From the NCBI RefSeq assembly GCF_937616625.2, contig NC_065571.1, forward strand, positions 15,006,501-15,070,500: DNA of 64,000 nucleotides, given 5' to 3'. Of this stretch, positions 1 through 10,719 are shown one piece after another. The translations under genes and the position numbers were made by a program. Under the pieces are notes generated by a model. The model was not told the DNA's origin. It made no database searches and was given only the letters and a program-made list of their open reading frames with translations. Within the stretch, counting starts at the first letter, position 1, and each line of letters starts with the position of its first letter. The stretch comes from Mercurialis annua (taxonomy: Eukaryota; Streptophyta; Magnoliopsida; Malpighiales; Euphorbiaceae).

Positions 1-432
1 TTAACTTGATTTACTACTAGCTGAGAGTCGCTATAGATTTTGAGAATCTCTTGTTCTTATCTCCATTGCTAGGCCAAGGCCAGTAATTAAGGCTTTATAT
101 TCGCAACGTTGTTGCTGGCAACGAATCAGATCTTCACTCCGTACTCAATTTTGACTTTCCCGGGACCTTTGAGGATGGCTCCTGCTCCGGCTCTTTTCTC
201 GTTTGAAGCTCCATCTACGTGGAGTTCCCATATTAGCTCTGGTTTAGGCTGTTCGGCCTTGCCAGGAGTTATTTATGCTACGAAGTGCGCCAAGGCTTGT
301 GCTTTAAGAGTTGGGCAGGGTTCGTATCTTATATCATGTTCGCTGAGTTGGATGGAGCAATGTACAAGTCTCTCAGAGGTTTCTGGTCTTTGGATCGCCT
401 TTCGCAATGGCTGATTCGTTCTAACTACTATA
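1..432 (-). pseudogene. gypsy RNase H domain remnant
   Basis: Conceptual translation of the minus strand gives, in pieces, IQLSEHDIRYEPCPTLKAQ at about 300-360, ELHVDGASNEKRAGAGAIL at about 165-225 (the DGAS RNase H motif) and IYSDSQLVVNQV at about 1-40 (a second catalytic-Asp motif). A TAA interrupts the frame near 275 and at least one frameshift lies near 60-110. These motifs are diagnostic of the Tat-lineage RNase H. The domain continues beyond the window. Confidence 0.82.
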
Positions 433-1407
433 TTATGGCTTTGGAAGTAGTATTTTTTTCTTTTTAGCCGTGGTTACTACAACAAGTGTCATTTTTTCGA
501 TCTCGGGGTATCTCATTTCCGCGCCTTTTAGGACTCGGCTGATGTAGTAGATTGGTTTCAGCTCGCCATCTTCCTCCCTTACCAGTACCATTCTAATGGT
601 TTCTTTCCTAGTGCAGATGTATAAGTAGAGCGTTTCTCCCCTCAGCGGTCTGCTGAGTAATGGGGGAGTGACCAGGAACATTTTCAGTTCTTCAAATGCT
701 TCATCGCAGTCTTTGTTCCATTCGAATTTTTGTGTTCCTTTAAGGGCTTTGAAGAATGGCAAACATCTTTTTGCTGAGCAGGACATAAATCTACCGAGTG
801 CTGTGATTCGCCCATTGAGTTTTTGAACTTCATTTATGTTCCGCGGTGCCTTCATGTCCATGATTGCTTTGATCTTTTCTGGGTTCGCTTCTATTCCTCT
901 TTGGGATATCATGAATCCCAAGAATTTTCCTCCTTGTACTCCGAATGTGCATTTGTCTGGGTTCAGTTTCATCCCGAATTTGTTTAGTATTTTGAATGTC
1001 TCCTCCAAGTCTTTCGCGTGAGTTTCTTCGTTCTCGCTCTTGATGATTAAATCATCCACGTACACCTGGACTCGCTTCCCTATTTCGTCTATGAACATGA
1101 AGTTCTTGAGCCTTTGATATGTTGCTCCTGCGTTTTTCAATCCGAAGGGCATCGCCGTGTAGAAGTAGGTTCCTCCCTCCGTGATAAATGATGTTTTCTC
1201 CTGATCTTGTTCTTTCATTTGGATCTGGTGATAGCCTTGGGCTGCATCTGCTAGGCTATACATTGCGTGTCCGGCAGTAGAGTCCACGAGTTGATCGATG
1301 TCAGGCAGTGGGTAGCTATCTTTGGGGCACGCCTTGTTTAAATCAGTGTAGTCCACGCACATTCTGTTTTTTCCGTTAGCTTTGTTCACGATCACCATGT
1401 TCGCCAC
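433..1407 (-). pseudogene. gypsy reverse transcriptase / RNase H start
   Basis: In phase with the upstream protease segment after a TAG. Visible RT blocks are CVDYTDLNKACPKDSYPLP (about 17-35), the first catalytic Asp in SLADAAQGYHQI, FITEGGTYFYTAMPFGLKNAGATYQRL split across 74-100, the YVDD catalytic box at about 116-119, and KLNPDKCTFGV...FLGFMIS. The connection domain and start of RNase H (LLSRPLRGETLYLYI...) follow. The frame then runs out in a lysine-rich tail at 433; RNase H homology resumes in another phase upstream of 432. Expected product is the polymerase copying the element's RNA; here it is inactive because the ORF is fragmented. Confidence 0.92.
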
Positions 1408-2364
1408 CTATTCGGGGTAATGGACTTCTCTGATGAATCCGTCTTTTTCAAGTTTTTCTACTTCTTCCGCTATTATTTTTTGTTTTTCTTCGGAGAACTT
1501 CCTCTTCTTTTGTTTGACGGGGTTCGCCATTTCTGCTACGTTCAGGTCATGCGTGATGACTTGGGGGTCTATCCCGACGATCTCTGAGGCCTTGGCGGCG
1601 AATGTTCCGATGTTGTTCTTTAATATTGCCGTGATGTCTTCTTCGATTTTGGGATTCATGTTTGCTCTGAGGTTTACTCTTTTCTCCGTGACAAGTTCTA
1701 ATTTCTTCGTTTCGCCTTCAGATGTGGTTTCTTTCTCTTCGATATCATGGTTGAGGATTTCTTCAATTGGCATTGCTTCGCATGATTCTTTTATCGACTG
1801 ATCATAGCACTCTTTTGCTGTTGTTCGATTTCCTTGTACCGTAATAATTCCTCGTTTTGTTGGTATCTTCATAGTTAGTGCCTTAACACTAGTTATAGCT
1901 GCCGAGTCGTGGAGGAAAGGTCTTCCCAGTATTGCGTTATATGGTAGATCGATTTCCACGACACTAAACCGTGTGGGTAATTCCTCGCATTTCCTCGTCC
2001 TCCCCAGCTTGACGTCAAGCGTAATTGTTCCACTGGGCTTGATTGGGGAGCCCCCAAATCCCATTACAGGCGTGTCGTTCCTTTTTAATTCTGCTAGATC
2101 CCTTCCTAGGCTCTCGTAAGCCTTTCTTGTTATTAGGTTTATTGTGCTCCCTTCATCGACTAAGATCCTTTCAACATTCCAGTGTTTAATGATCATGGCC
2201 ACCACCAGAGCCTCGTTATGCTCTTCCGTTATTCTCCCGAAATCTTCCCCATCGAAAGTCACCGGCGGTGGAATTGAGGATTCTGTTGATTTTCTTTTTC
2301 TCCCTTGCGATATGTTCCTTGTTTTGTCTTTCAGGTTCATTCCTTCAGAAGTCATCTTCTTCAA
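1408..2364 (-). pseudogene. gypsy gag remnant plus aspartic protease and RT linker
   Basis: The open frame encodes about 318 residues; the first true ATG is at 2355. Residues 31-62 (PPPVTF...EALVVAMIIKHW) are the conserved lead-in to the Tat protease, and ILVDEGSTINLI (about 67-78) is the active-site loop. The usual D-T/S/G-G-S is D-E-G-S here, so catalysis is doubtful. The C-terminus (KLEKDGFIREVHYPE) is the RT N-terminal segment. It ends at a TAG where family members have Trp, and the downstream RT frame continues directly in phase, so this is one polyprotein interrupted by a point nonsense mutation. Gag CA and zinc-knuckle regions are absent. Family assignment is firm; loss of function is inferred. 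Confidence 0.88.
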
Positions 2365-2420
2365 TGGAATTTGTTTTGAGTTCGAAAAGCTCCTTCGAAT
2401 TGAAGTTGAGTTAAGCTTTT

Positions 2421-2438
2421 CCCACAGACAGCGCCAAT
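2421..2438 (-). other. retrotransposon primer-binding site
   Basis: Immediately inside the LTR the minus strand reads ATTGGCGCTGTCTGTGGG. Its first nine or ten bases approximate the complement of a plant tRNA-Asp 3' end (TGGCGCCGT), with one C-to-T change, and the block is the usual post-LTR sequence of Tat elements. It fixes the 5' LTR boundary at 2439. Confidence 0.7.
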
Positions 2439-3059
2439 TGAAGGAGTCTGCCTTCTGAACCGGTGAATGAGACCTGCAAAACAGGGTAGAAGCTAACTGG
2501 ACGATGGTTGTCCGATTAACTCTCCGATGCTAAAGTCAGTTTAGAGCTTTGAGCAGCATTTTGAGTATATGAATGTAATTGTGATTCTAGGCATATCTCA
2601 TGCTCGTTTTATAGTAGATAAATGCATACTTTGTATAGTCATAGTAGGTAGGTGAATCCTACTTTGCAGGGATCGAGCCTACTTTGTAGGGATTCACCCT
2701 GATTTGGTGTGATCTACCTTATTCAGACATGAGTCCTATTTAGGAACGTCTTCCTAAATAGTCTCGTCTTCCTAAGATAGATCTTCTCTTTCCATGTTGG
2801 AGATTATGTCCAAATGGGGAGATACTTTGAGATATTATAGTAGATTATGGCGATCTATTAGAATCCTGAATTAACGCGCTTTGGGTGGATCCTAAGGGAT
2901 TCGGTCTTCGTCTTATTGAATGATATATCGGCGGATATCAAGAGATTCGGCCGCCTTCCTTATACATTCAGTTATTCCATAGGGAGTCCGGTATCACCTG
3001 AGAATGGATCTCCTGTGACTCGGTTCTATTGTAACTAGTGTAGGATTCGATATCCATCA
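2439..3059 (-). repeat. 5' LTR of the Tat-lineage element
   Basis: On the minus strand it starts TGATGGATATCGAATCC and ends CAGACTCCTTCA, giving TG...CA ends over 621 bp. A related LTR at 52369-53022 shares both termini (TGATGGAAACTGAATTCC; TCAGAAGGCAG near the 3' end) and the internal GAGTTAATC...TTTTGCAGG block, which defines the boundaries. The two are visibly diverged, so they belong to different insertions. Confidence 0.82.
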
Positions 3060-4033
3060 ATTTTGTATGTAAAAATTAATTAAAAAAGAAGAGCTAATAT
3101 TGTTTGTTTTATTTTAGATTAAAAAAAGTTATTGTAATCAGTTAATATATATTATCATAAATAGGTGCAATATACACATAAGTTAAGCTTGGTTCAATGG
3201 TTAGATAGGCAACAAGTTCGATTCCTACACCTCCCACTTTAATTTTTTAATAAGAGTGATGTACTGGCTAAGTGACCGAACGGCCCGGGTTAATCGTTAA
3301 ATTTCACCGGTTAATCGACAAGTTCGATAAAAAAAAAGAGGGTCTCTAATAACTGAATTATTAGTCCATTCCGAACCGATGTTGTGACCGGTTCTCGAGT
3401 TTTCTAGTCGAACTAGTCGGCCCGGTTCGATTTTGACAACACTGGAGAAAACCAAATCTTTTTCAGTTTTCAGAAATATATTAAACCTTTCAAAAATCAT
3501 AAATCTCTTTAAAATTGACAGTTTGATTTTATAAATCTATCAATTTTACTAAATTTAATATAATTATGCCTATAATAACAACTGAATATGTGCAGTTTTT
3601 CCAAAATTGAAAAGAGGGATTATTGTCAATTCGATGACCCATGATTTATATAAATTAATTATAAAAAATATCAAATCGACTTTAAAAAATTGGATAAATT
3701 TTTAACTAATTAACTAAATTGAGATAAATTTACAACTTTAAAAAGTAAATATATTTTTTAAAAATTAAAAAGATTTAATTTTTTAATATTATTAAATCTA
3801 AAATTTACCAATTAAGACTATTTTTCAAAAGTTGCCCTTCTATACATTTGAATTTTTTTTTTTTATCTTTAGAGTATGTGGTTGATTTGTAAGCTTCAAC
3901 GTATGCTATTATAGTCTTAATACTTTTAATAAATATCTAATAATTAAATTACAAAATTGTTCTTCTATCTTGACTTGCTCCTCGAGCTGCATCACTTCTT
4001 GCAGCCTCCCAAACTAAATAGGATACTCCTTTA
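3060..4033. other. gene-free AT-rich stretch with tRNA-like and terminal-repeat scraps
   Basis: No coding region is supported. At about 3186-3240 a short block (CTTGGTTCAATGGTTAGA ... AGTTCGATTCC) resembles tRNA A and B boxes, but the spacing is too short for a normal tRNA. At about 3270-3450, CCGGTT/GGCCCGG words (cggcccgggtt, ccggttaatcg, tagtcggcccgg) look like one end of a degenerate DNA transposon. The rest is low-complexity A/T. Confidence 0.4.
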
Positions 4034-4047
4034 TTAATCATAGTATA

Positions 4048-4270
4048 TATTTTTTTTATTGACAATGAGGTGTTCTGAACGGGTTTCAATTATAAAATAG
4101 AACCTTTAAATTTTTCACATTAAAACTAACCCATTCGAGCCGGGTAGATTTCTTGCGGGAAGGAAAGCTCTGGTCTCAAATTTTAAACGGCTGCATACAT
4201 GAGTACGGTTCGAATCCGCGACCCCACTTAAGGCAAAAAAGCGTATTGTCAATTCACCTGCGCCTTGGGG
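4048..4270 (-). mobile_element. tRNA-derived SINE (family 1), minus copy
   Basis: The reverse complement starts with a tRNA-like head: 'caggtgaattgac' (box A region) and GGTTCGAATCC-type box B, then the body 'catgtatgcagccgttt', 'ttccttcccgcaag' and the 3' end 'cgttcagaacacctcatt'. The same body and ending occur in plus orientation at 16847-17075. Imperfect flanking repeats (TTAATCATAGTATA at about 4034, TTAATCCTAATAAA at about 4271) are a plausible target duplication. SINEs are copied by LINE machinery and carry no protein. Confidence 0.75.
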
Positions 4271-4604
4271 TTAATCCTAATAAATTTTTGAGCAAACACT
4301 AGTGGAATGTTTTCCGTGGTCTTTATTAAGTACTTGAAACTAGATTTTTTGAAACTTCTTTTTTAAAATAAATATAAGACTTTATTGCAGTATTAGAGTA
4401 TTATAGTTCAAGCATTTAACTTCTTGCGAATACATTAAGAAGTAAATAAATAAATAAAAGCTGCAATTCTCTTGTACGAATCAATGAGATAAAAATTCCT
4501 GATGATAGCAATATAAAATCAAAAATTACAAATTATTGATAAAGAATTACAATGTCTTTTGAAAGCAACTGATTTGGATTTCGTCGATTAGGCATTAGAT
4601 TTAA
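4271..4604. other. gene-free AT-rich stretch
   Basis: Low-complexity sequence between the SINE and the next MITE. I see no ORF, RNA gene or repeat beyond the right-hand SINE flank and, at 4596-4604, the left target duplication of the MITE. Confidence 0.4.
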
Positions 4605-4984
4605 GGCTTAATTACTTAAAAACCACTCACCTTGAACATTTTTTTCGTTTATACCCTGACCTAGAAAAAAGTTCATTTATACCCTGACGTATGTATTTAT
4701 GTTTCACCTCTATCCCGAGGCACTAAATTAACCTCTTTTCATTTAAAAAAAAGTTTAAAATAGTTCTTCATTTTTAACCTAAACTAATTAGAGTTTAATT
4801 AGAAATGAATTTTTGTCTAAATGAAGGACTATTTTAAATTTTTTTCTAAATGAAAAGATGTTAATTTAGTGCCTCGGGGTAGAGGTGAAACATAAACACA
4901 TACGTCAGGGTATAAATGAATTTTTTTCTAGGTCAGGGTATAAACGAAAAAAAATTCAAGGTGTGATTTTTAAGTAATTAAGCC
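4605..4984. mobile_element. Mutator-type MITE, family A copy 1
   Basis: A 380-bp palindromic element. The left arm starts GGCTTAATTACTTAAAAACC and the right arm is its reverse complement, with further long complementarity (TATACCCTGACGTATG / CATACGTCAGGGTATA). It is flanked by a perfect 9-bp duplication TAGATTTAA at 4596-4604 and 4985-4993; 9-bp duplications are the signature of Mutator-like elements. Same family as 25717-26091 and 53410-53790. No coding capacity. Confidence 0.93.
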
Positions 4985-5307
4985 TAGATTTAAAGTACTT
5001 TATCCAAAATACAATCTGCAGCTCTGACAGTTTCAACTTGAACTGTTCAACTGGATTATATCTTTGAATGAATTCAATTGAAAACCTAAAAATAAAATAT
5101 TATCATAAATGATTCAAATCCGCACCGTATTAAAAGATCCACAAAGGGAACATCAAATCTCATAAAGGGCAATATAAAATTTCCACGAAGGAAAATATAA
5201 ACTCCATAAAAGAAAAGATAAGAACAACCATAAATAAAAAACATAAAATAGCAAAAGACAACGATCAATTATAAAGAATGTAAATAAAAATTGAAATAAA
5301 AGAAGAT

Positions 5308-5347
5308 AAGACCACCGCCGATCAAAATATTAATCGGCGGTGATCTT
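5308..5347. repeat. short GC-rich hairpin
   Basis: AAGACCACCGCCGAT and ATCGGCGGTGATCTT face each other across a 10-base AT loop; 14 of 15 positions pair. It stands out in an otherwise A-rich stretch. Function unknown; it may be the core of an old palindromic MITE. Confidence 0.6.
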
Positions 5348-6920
5348 AAAGAAGGCCAAAAATAGGGTTAGTTTCTTTTGAGGAGATGGAAGCTGCGGCT
5401 AAGGTTTTTTTTTAAATTATATATATAAAGAATTTGATTATTTGAAACTTTAGCCAAGAATAAATTTCACACATAAATAGGAAAAAAACCTATACTATAT
5501 CAAACTCATAATTCAATTCTCCCTACATATCATCCAAAGTCAAGGTTTTGGCATTTTGATGTTTGGATGTTTGTCTATCAACCTTATTTCCTTCTTAAAT
5601 ACACATTCATCGCCAAGAAGAAAAGATATAGAACATTTAATAATTCCTCAAAAAATGTCACAAAAAAAACCAACCCAATACATTAATATACCTCCAAAAC
5701 TTAGCACCAAAATGGTACAGAGCGTGCAATGCCATTTCCATGCACAAAAGATTGGGGACAATTGCAGTTTTCAGAGACAAACCCTAAAATGTAAGGGTAC
5801 TAATTGTTTTTCCAATTATACCACAGCTCACATGTCCATTTCTTACCTTAATATAACCATTGCTGACCTACAAAATCAATCATCACTATATATTTATCTC
5901 CTGTTTTCATTTTAAAATTTGTTTTAATTATTATTTTCTAATTGGCCCTACAGTTTTGACTCTGTTTCATATGTGTATATGCTTGTCATCTGGTTTGGAT
6001 ATAGAAATAGTTATGTAATGTTTCTTTAGGTTATTATTATGTTCTTTCTTTATACATCAAATTTTGGATTCAATTCAGAAAAATTAGGGTTTTTTGTAAT
6101 GCTATCTGAAGATTGTAACAGATCTTTATGCTTTCTCTTTATGGAACAAATTATCAAATAACTTCTCTGCAAATTTGCTTACTTTAGCTCTTATTTTTTC
6201 TGTTTTATCTCTTGCAAACCTATTGCCTAACTATATATATAAATGTTCTTAATGAATGTTTAATTTGGTCGGATATAAATGTTGGCTAAAGTCATCTTGT
6301 ACCTTATAATATTAATTTTGCAAGTACAAATGATGATAGGTAGATTTTGAATAGTGAATGCTTGATCTAGTCACAATTTGATTTTGGTCTATCTACAAGA
6401 TGAATCAACTTTCATAGGAACCTCATTCATGTCCAAATTTTTTTGGTTTAATAGTTCAAAAATACCCCACATTTTTGACTTTTTTTTCAAAATCGTCAAT
6501 CTTACCCCATTTTCTATTTTCAATTTCAATTGTACTAATTTCTCAAATTGGATTCTTTTCACATTAAAAAAAACATTTTAATTGTCTTTCATATTTGACA
6601 TATAATCTCAAATATTAGTTCTTCTTGAAATAGTAAAGGTTTATTGAATTAAGTATCAAATATGAAAGAGATATTTGAACTTTTTCAGATTCGGAAAATT
6701 CCAATTTAATAAAACAAGTATGATTGAAATTTAAAATTAAAAAATAGCGTAAAATCGATGATTTTGAAAGTTTTAAATATAAAAAAAAGTCAAAAAAGTT
6801 GATTTTTTTTTAATGATTAGGCCTAAATTTTATGCCTAATTAAACAGACTCAATTTTAAAATTTTCTGAAGTCATGTCAAAAGTATTCCGACTAGAGATG
6901 GACTAATAAGAAAAACTAAA
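5348..6920. other. gene-free stretch, no confident gene
   Basis: A 119-codon open frame at 5556-5915 (+) has no recognisable domain, is rich in K/N/S/I as expected from AT-rich DNA, and has no visible splice or promoter context, so I do not call it a gene. About 6440-6840 has weak inverted complementarity (cacatttttgactttttt / aaaaaagtcaaaaaagt) and ends 'gattaggccta', resembling one terminus of the Mutator-type MITEs; it may be a decayed copy. Confidence 0.35.
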
Positions 6921-7295
6921 GGCAAAATGTCTTAAAAAAATATCCACCTTTTTAGCTCATTTTTAATTATATCATGACTTTATAAAATCGTCAATTTTAT
7001 CCATATCTCCATTTTTCACTTTTAATTGTATCCAATTTTATAAATTGGACTCTTTTTCACTCGAAACAAATTTTTAAAAACCATTATAAATGACTTATTT
7101 CAATTGTTTTCCATTTGAAAAATTTAAAATAAATGACTTATTTGAAATTTTTTGAATGAAAAAAAAAGTCAATTTAATATTTGTGGGTACAACTGAAAGT
7201 GAACGGTGAAAATTTAGATAAAAATGACAATTTTATAAAGTTATGGTATAGTTAAAAAGGGAAAAAAAAACGAATGTCTTTTAAGATATATAGCC
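6921..7295. mobile_element. Mutator-type MITE
   Basis: A 375-bp element with terminal inverted repeats (GGCAAAATGTCTTAAAAA on the left; complement of TTTTAAGATATATAGCC on the right) and internal complementary arms (ATGACTTTATAAAATCGTC / GACAATTTTATAAAGTTAT). Flanked by AAAACTAAA (6912-6920) and AAAATTAAA (7296-7304), a 9-bp duplication with one mismatch. Confidence 0.82.
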
Positions 7296-7551
7296 AAAAT
7301 TAAATTATCTGAGTCGTATAGGTTTGTAAATTGAAAAAACTCTTTCCTCGGTCAAATTTACATATTTCTTGCAATAAGTACATGAGATTATAGTTCTTAT
7401 TAGTTTGCAAATAAATTTAAGAATTGCAAATATAACTTGTTTTTGACTATTTTTTATATGCTATGTGAACTTCTAGCTAAATCTTTTCATTGCACAGAAT
7501 TAAAGGTGGTAATTTTCACTCATACCCACCTATTATAAAGGGTATGTGTTA

Positions 7552-7804
7552 CTCCCTCCGTCCCATTTTAATTGAGAAAATTTCAATTGCACATTATTTA
7601 AGAAATTTTAGTAACATTACTTTTATATCCTCACATTACATTAAATGAATCACAACTTTTTAAAAATATGCTTTCTAAATGCATTAATTGAAGAGGGTAA
7701 AAAGAAAAAAGTAATGTGAAAAGTACTCTATAAATAGTAATTGTCAATTAGAATGGGACACCCAAAATAGAAAATATGTTCAATTAGAATGAGACTGGAG
7801 GGAG
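7552..7804. mobile_element. Stowaway-like MITE
   Basis: Starts CTCCCTCCGTCCCATTTTAA and ends with the complementary 'attagaatgagactggagggag', flanked by TA on both sides. This terminal sequence and the TA target are typical of plant Tc1/mariner-type Stowaway MITEs. 253 bp, non-coding. Confidence 0.85.
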
Positions 7805-8034
7805 TATAAAAGAGCAGTTATATGTTAAATGAGTAGTAAATAACCCATTAAAATAAAGATTATAAAAGGGTTTGACATGGATACCCACACTCTACTCATA
7901 ATGATCCAATAGGCAAAATTGGTTGAATGACACATGTTAATACTTTTGAGTTTTTTAGAATATTAAATAAATTTTAAATTTCAAAATCAATATTAAAAAG
8001 TCATGATAAATTAAATTATTTTTTTTTCAAAAAA

Positions 8035-8270
8035 TATTTTTTTTTAGAATTTTTTTTTTCGGAAAATATTTTTTTCCAAGAAATATTTTTTTCGGAAAAT
8101 GTTTTTTCAGAAAATTTTTTTTCCAGAAAAAATGCCTTTTCAGAATTTTTTTCGGAAATTTTTTTTCCAAAAAATACTTTTTTTTTGTCCGAAAATACTT
8201 GTTCCCAGAATTTTTATTTCAGAAAGTATTTTTTCCAGGAACATATTCTCTCTAAAAGTTATTAATTTTC
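8035..8270. repeat. degenerate T-rich minisatellite
   Basis: About twelve imperfect copies of a roughly 17-20-base unit of the form TTTTTTTC(A/G/C)GAAAAT, each with a short TTTTC/GAAAA dyad. The open frame through it (8099-8293) is only the repeat read as Phe-rich protein and is not a gene. Confidence 0.75.
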
Positions 8271-8497
8271 AGAAGATGCCAATTAAAATATAATACAATT
8301 TAAATTTTAATAAGTCAATTTTTAACATTATGCATATAAAGTGGGTTAATGGGTGGGTTAAGGTCATATAGGGTTAAAAGGGTATGGGCACCCATATAAA
8401 ATTGAAACGGGTCATAAATGGATAGATTGCCCATTTATAACCCTACTAATTTAAACCCAACTCATACCCACCCAAATCCACCCATTTGCCACCTCTA

Positions 8498-10382
8498 TAC
8501 ATAATGTTTATATTATTTACTGTTTTGAATGTATATCCAATTTCAATATTAATAGGCTTAATAGGACTAATCATGTTATTTAGTTCAAAACTAAACAAAT
8601 CGCATAGAAATTTTAGAACTGCCATAAAATCTGCAATTAGTAGTTGTATAAAACTTCAAGATGGTAATCTAAAATCAATTTCACATTTTACATCTGGTTT
8701 ACGCTTTATGCATGCAAATGGAATAAAATCTGCTTTTGTCTGTTATATGTTAGAAGCCCCAAGATTACATGTTTACTTAAGAGTACTTACAACTTGTCCA
8801 CATGCTAGTTCAGATTAAGTCACATGCGCATCTTAATGTAATGCATGTTTACATTCTCACATTTATTTTCCAGTCCTTATTCCAACCATTTATTTTTCTA
8901 TATGGTGTTATTCGGATTTCCTGATTTGATGAGATGCTTTCTTTACGGAATATGTCTTTTAAATCGATAAAATCAATAATTCAAGTACAAGAGTTGGTTG
9001 TGTCCACGAACCCGATCTTTTAGTCTGATGTACGATAATCTCATTCATAAGCGCGTGAGATTATCTAGTCGATATATAAGGTATTCTGAGCTAGGTGATG
9101 ATTTCATTATTTCAAAACTAACTAGATCGAGGTCAGTCATAAGTCTGGGCGGGCACCGATCCCCGCTCTGCTCACAGCAATATTCAATCACACCAAAAAC
9201 AATAACTCGGAAAATTAAGAAATCGTAAATAAAAAGTTATCTTTTTTATTTGTTGTCAGATTAAAAATGAATATTGTAGTTAAGAACACTAATCGATGAT
9301 TATATTTCAATATTTATTAACAAATTGTTAATAATAACTCAAAAATTATGAAGTGTAACATCAACTTAGGGCTTAATCGAAGGTAGAACTTATAAAGAGC
9401 GATAGTAGAAAAAAAAAAGCCATTAGTTTAGTACAAATCAGGTTTTGATCGTGTGTTTGATTATGTGAGAGAATGAGTAAACTGTGATAGAGAAGATTAG
9501 GGTTTGAGGGAAGAGAAGAGAGAGGGGGAAAGTTTTGAGAAAGAAGTTGAAGAAAGAGAGGCAGCTAGAGTAGAATGAATTAGATTTTTCAAGAGGAAAT
9601 TGCATATCCTACGTGAAGCGCACTGTTTTGTGTTGGGTTTCTCACAAAACGATGTCAATTTGTTATTCGGTTTGTCGGTTAAATCAGTAGATTTTAGACC
9701 AAAATCGAACCGATTATCAAATACATAAATATTGCCTAACTCAAACCAAACGGTGCCGTTTTGGTCAAAACTGTCGAATCAAACACCCTATTTTGATTTT
9801 CAATAGGCTTTTTGCACTATAAGAGCATGAGTTGCATGTTCGTTAATCGATTCAATTAGGATTATGCTAGTTAATGACTTAAGAGTGTAAGTAGTATCTT
9901 AGAAAAGCTTGAACTGAAATTGATGAAAATAAATCGTAATATATGAATTAAATGTCATATGAATAATTTAATTTCTGATTTCATTTCCATAAATTCAAAT
10001 CAAGTTTAATTTCAATTTTTATTTTACAATTGCAGTTAGTTTATTTTTACACCCAATTAATTTTCCGATTTAGTAAACAACGTAAAACAAATCAATTGGT
10101 GGATAATATTGACTTTCTTGGCGAAATCGGTAATCGTACCTCACAACCTATACTATTTGTTTGGACTTTGTACGCTTGCGTATTTTAATTAACAGTGGGC
10201 CGATTCATAATTGAATTTATAGTTCACCCAATGATAAATATTTTTTTTCATAAACAACCAATATTTTGAAATTTATTACTTTTATACAGTTATAAGTTTT
10301 CAATATTAAAACTAGAGTATACGCTAGAAATTTTTCTTTTATACGATCCAAATATATACCCCTTATCTCAAACCAACCCTCA
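8498..10382. other. gene-free stretch
   Basis: No coding region can be supported. The 110- and 76-codon frames at 8486-8818 and 8998-9228 show no domain or gene context. 9450-9600 is purine-rich (gagaagagagagggggaaag); its complement resembles a plant 5' leader, but no ORF follows. 9640-9790 holds 'cggtt'/'aaccg' words resembling a decayed DNA-transposon end. Confidence 0.35.
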
Positions 10383-10391
10383 TAATTACTA

Positions 10392-10710
10392 GGGTTAATT
10401 GCATATAAAATCATGACCTTTACACCAAATTTCAAAAATAACATAACCTTTGAAACGTGTCAATTATAGACACCATCTTTTATTTTATTTATTCAAAATA
10501 ACATCGACGATTTTCAGTGGCATTTTTGCTGACATGGCATGACACGTGGCAGACCCATCGGGTATCCAAGTCAGCAAAATTTCACCAAAAAATATGCCCA
10601 TGATGAAATTGAAAAAAAATGAAAGGTGGTGTCTATAATTGACACGTTTTAAAGGTAATGTTATTTTTGAAACTTGGTGCAAAGGTTATGATTTTATATG
10701 TAATTAACCC
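10392..10710. mobile_element. Mutator-type MITE
   Basis: A 319-bp near-palindrome. The left arm GGGTTAATTGCATATAAAAT is repeated as complement at the right (ATTTTATATGTAATTAACCC), with inner arms TGTCAATTATAGACACCA / GTGTCTATAATTGACACG. Flanks TAATTACTA (10383-10391) and TAATTATTA (10711-10719) are a 9-bp duplication with one mismatch. An internal GC-rich part includes 'catggcatgacacgtggc'. Confidence 0.88.
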
Positions 10711-10719
10711 TAATTATTA

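Larger units (their letters stand above)
1..3059 (-). mobile_element. Ty3/gypsy (Tat-lineage) LTR retrotransposon, 5' portion, truncated by window edge
   Basis: Read on the minus strand the order is 5' LTR (3059 to 2439), primer-binding site, then protease, reverse transcriptase and the first part of RNase H, leaving the window at base 1. The RT start (DYTDLNKACPKD) and the tRNA-Asp-like primer site just inside the LTR are typical of the Tat/Retand branch of gypsy. Only about 60-80 bases separate the primer site from the pre-protease region, so almost all of gag is missing. Nonsense and frameshift lesions make this a non-autonomous relic. The 3' LTR would lie left of the window. Confidence 0.88.
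7502..8497. mobile_element. probable non-autonomous hAT-like element (hosts a Stowaway MITE)
   Basis: The ends are an inverted repeat: AAAGGTGGTAATTTTCACTCATACCCACC at the left is split here as 'aaaggtggtaattttcact' and 'catacccacc'; the right end is its approximate complement, 'gggtgg...catttgccacctct'. GGGTGGGT/ACCCACCC words are repeated at both sub-ends (8340-8480), as in many plant hAT-like MITEs. No clean 8-bp duplication is visible, so the exact ends are uncertain. Inside lie the Stowaway at 7552-7804 and the tract at 8035-8270. Confidence 0.5.

Noticed and set aside
109..467. Two plus-strand open frames of 101 and 60 codons
   Set aside because: They run antisense to gypsy RNase H/RT sequence on the minus strand and show no domain; shadows of the pol remnant.
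1433..2458. Plus-strand open frames (122 and 104 codons)
   Set aside because: Antisense to the protease/RT linker; no independent features.
5556..5915. 119-codon ORF as a small secreted or unknown protein
   Set aside because: No signal peptide, domain, promoter or splice context that I can support; composition is as expected for AT-rich sequence.
8099..8293. 64-codon Phe/Lys-rich ORF
   Set aside because: Translation of the TTTTTTC-NGAAAAT minisatellite.
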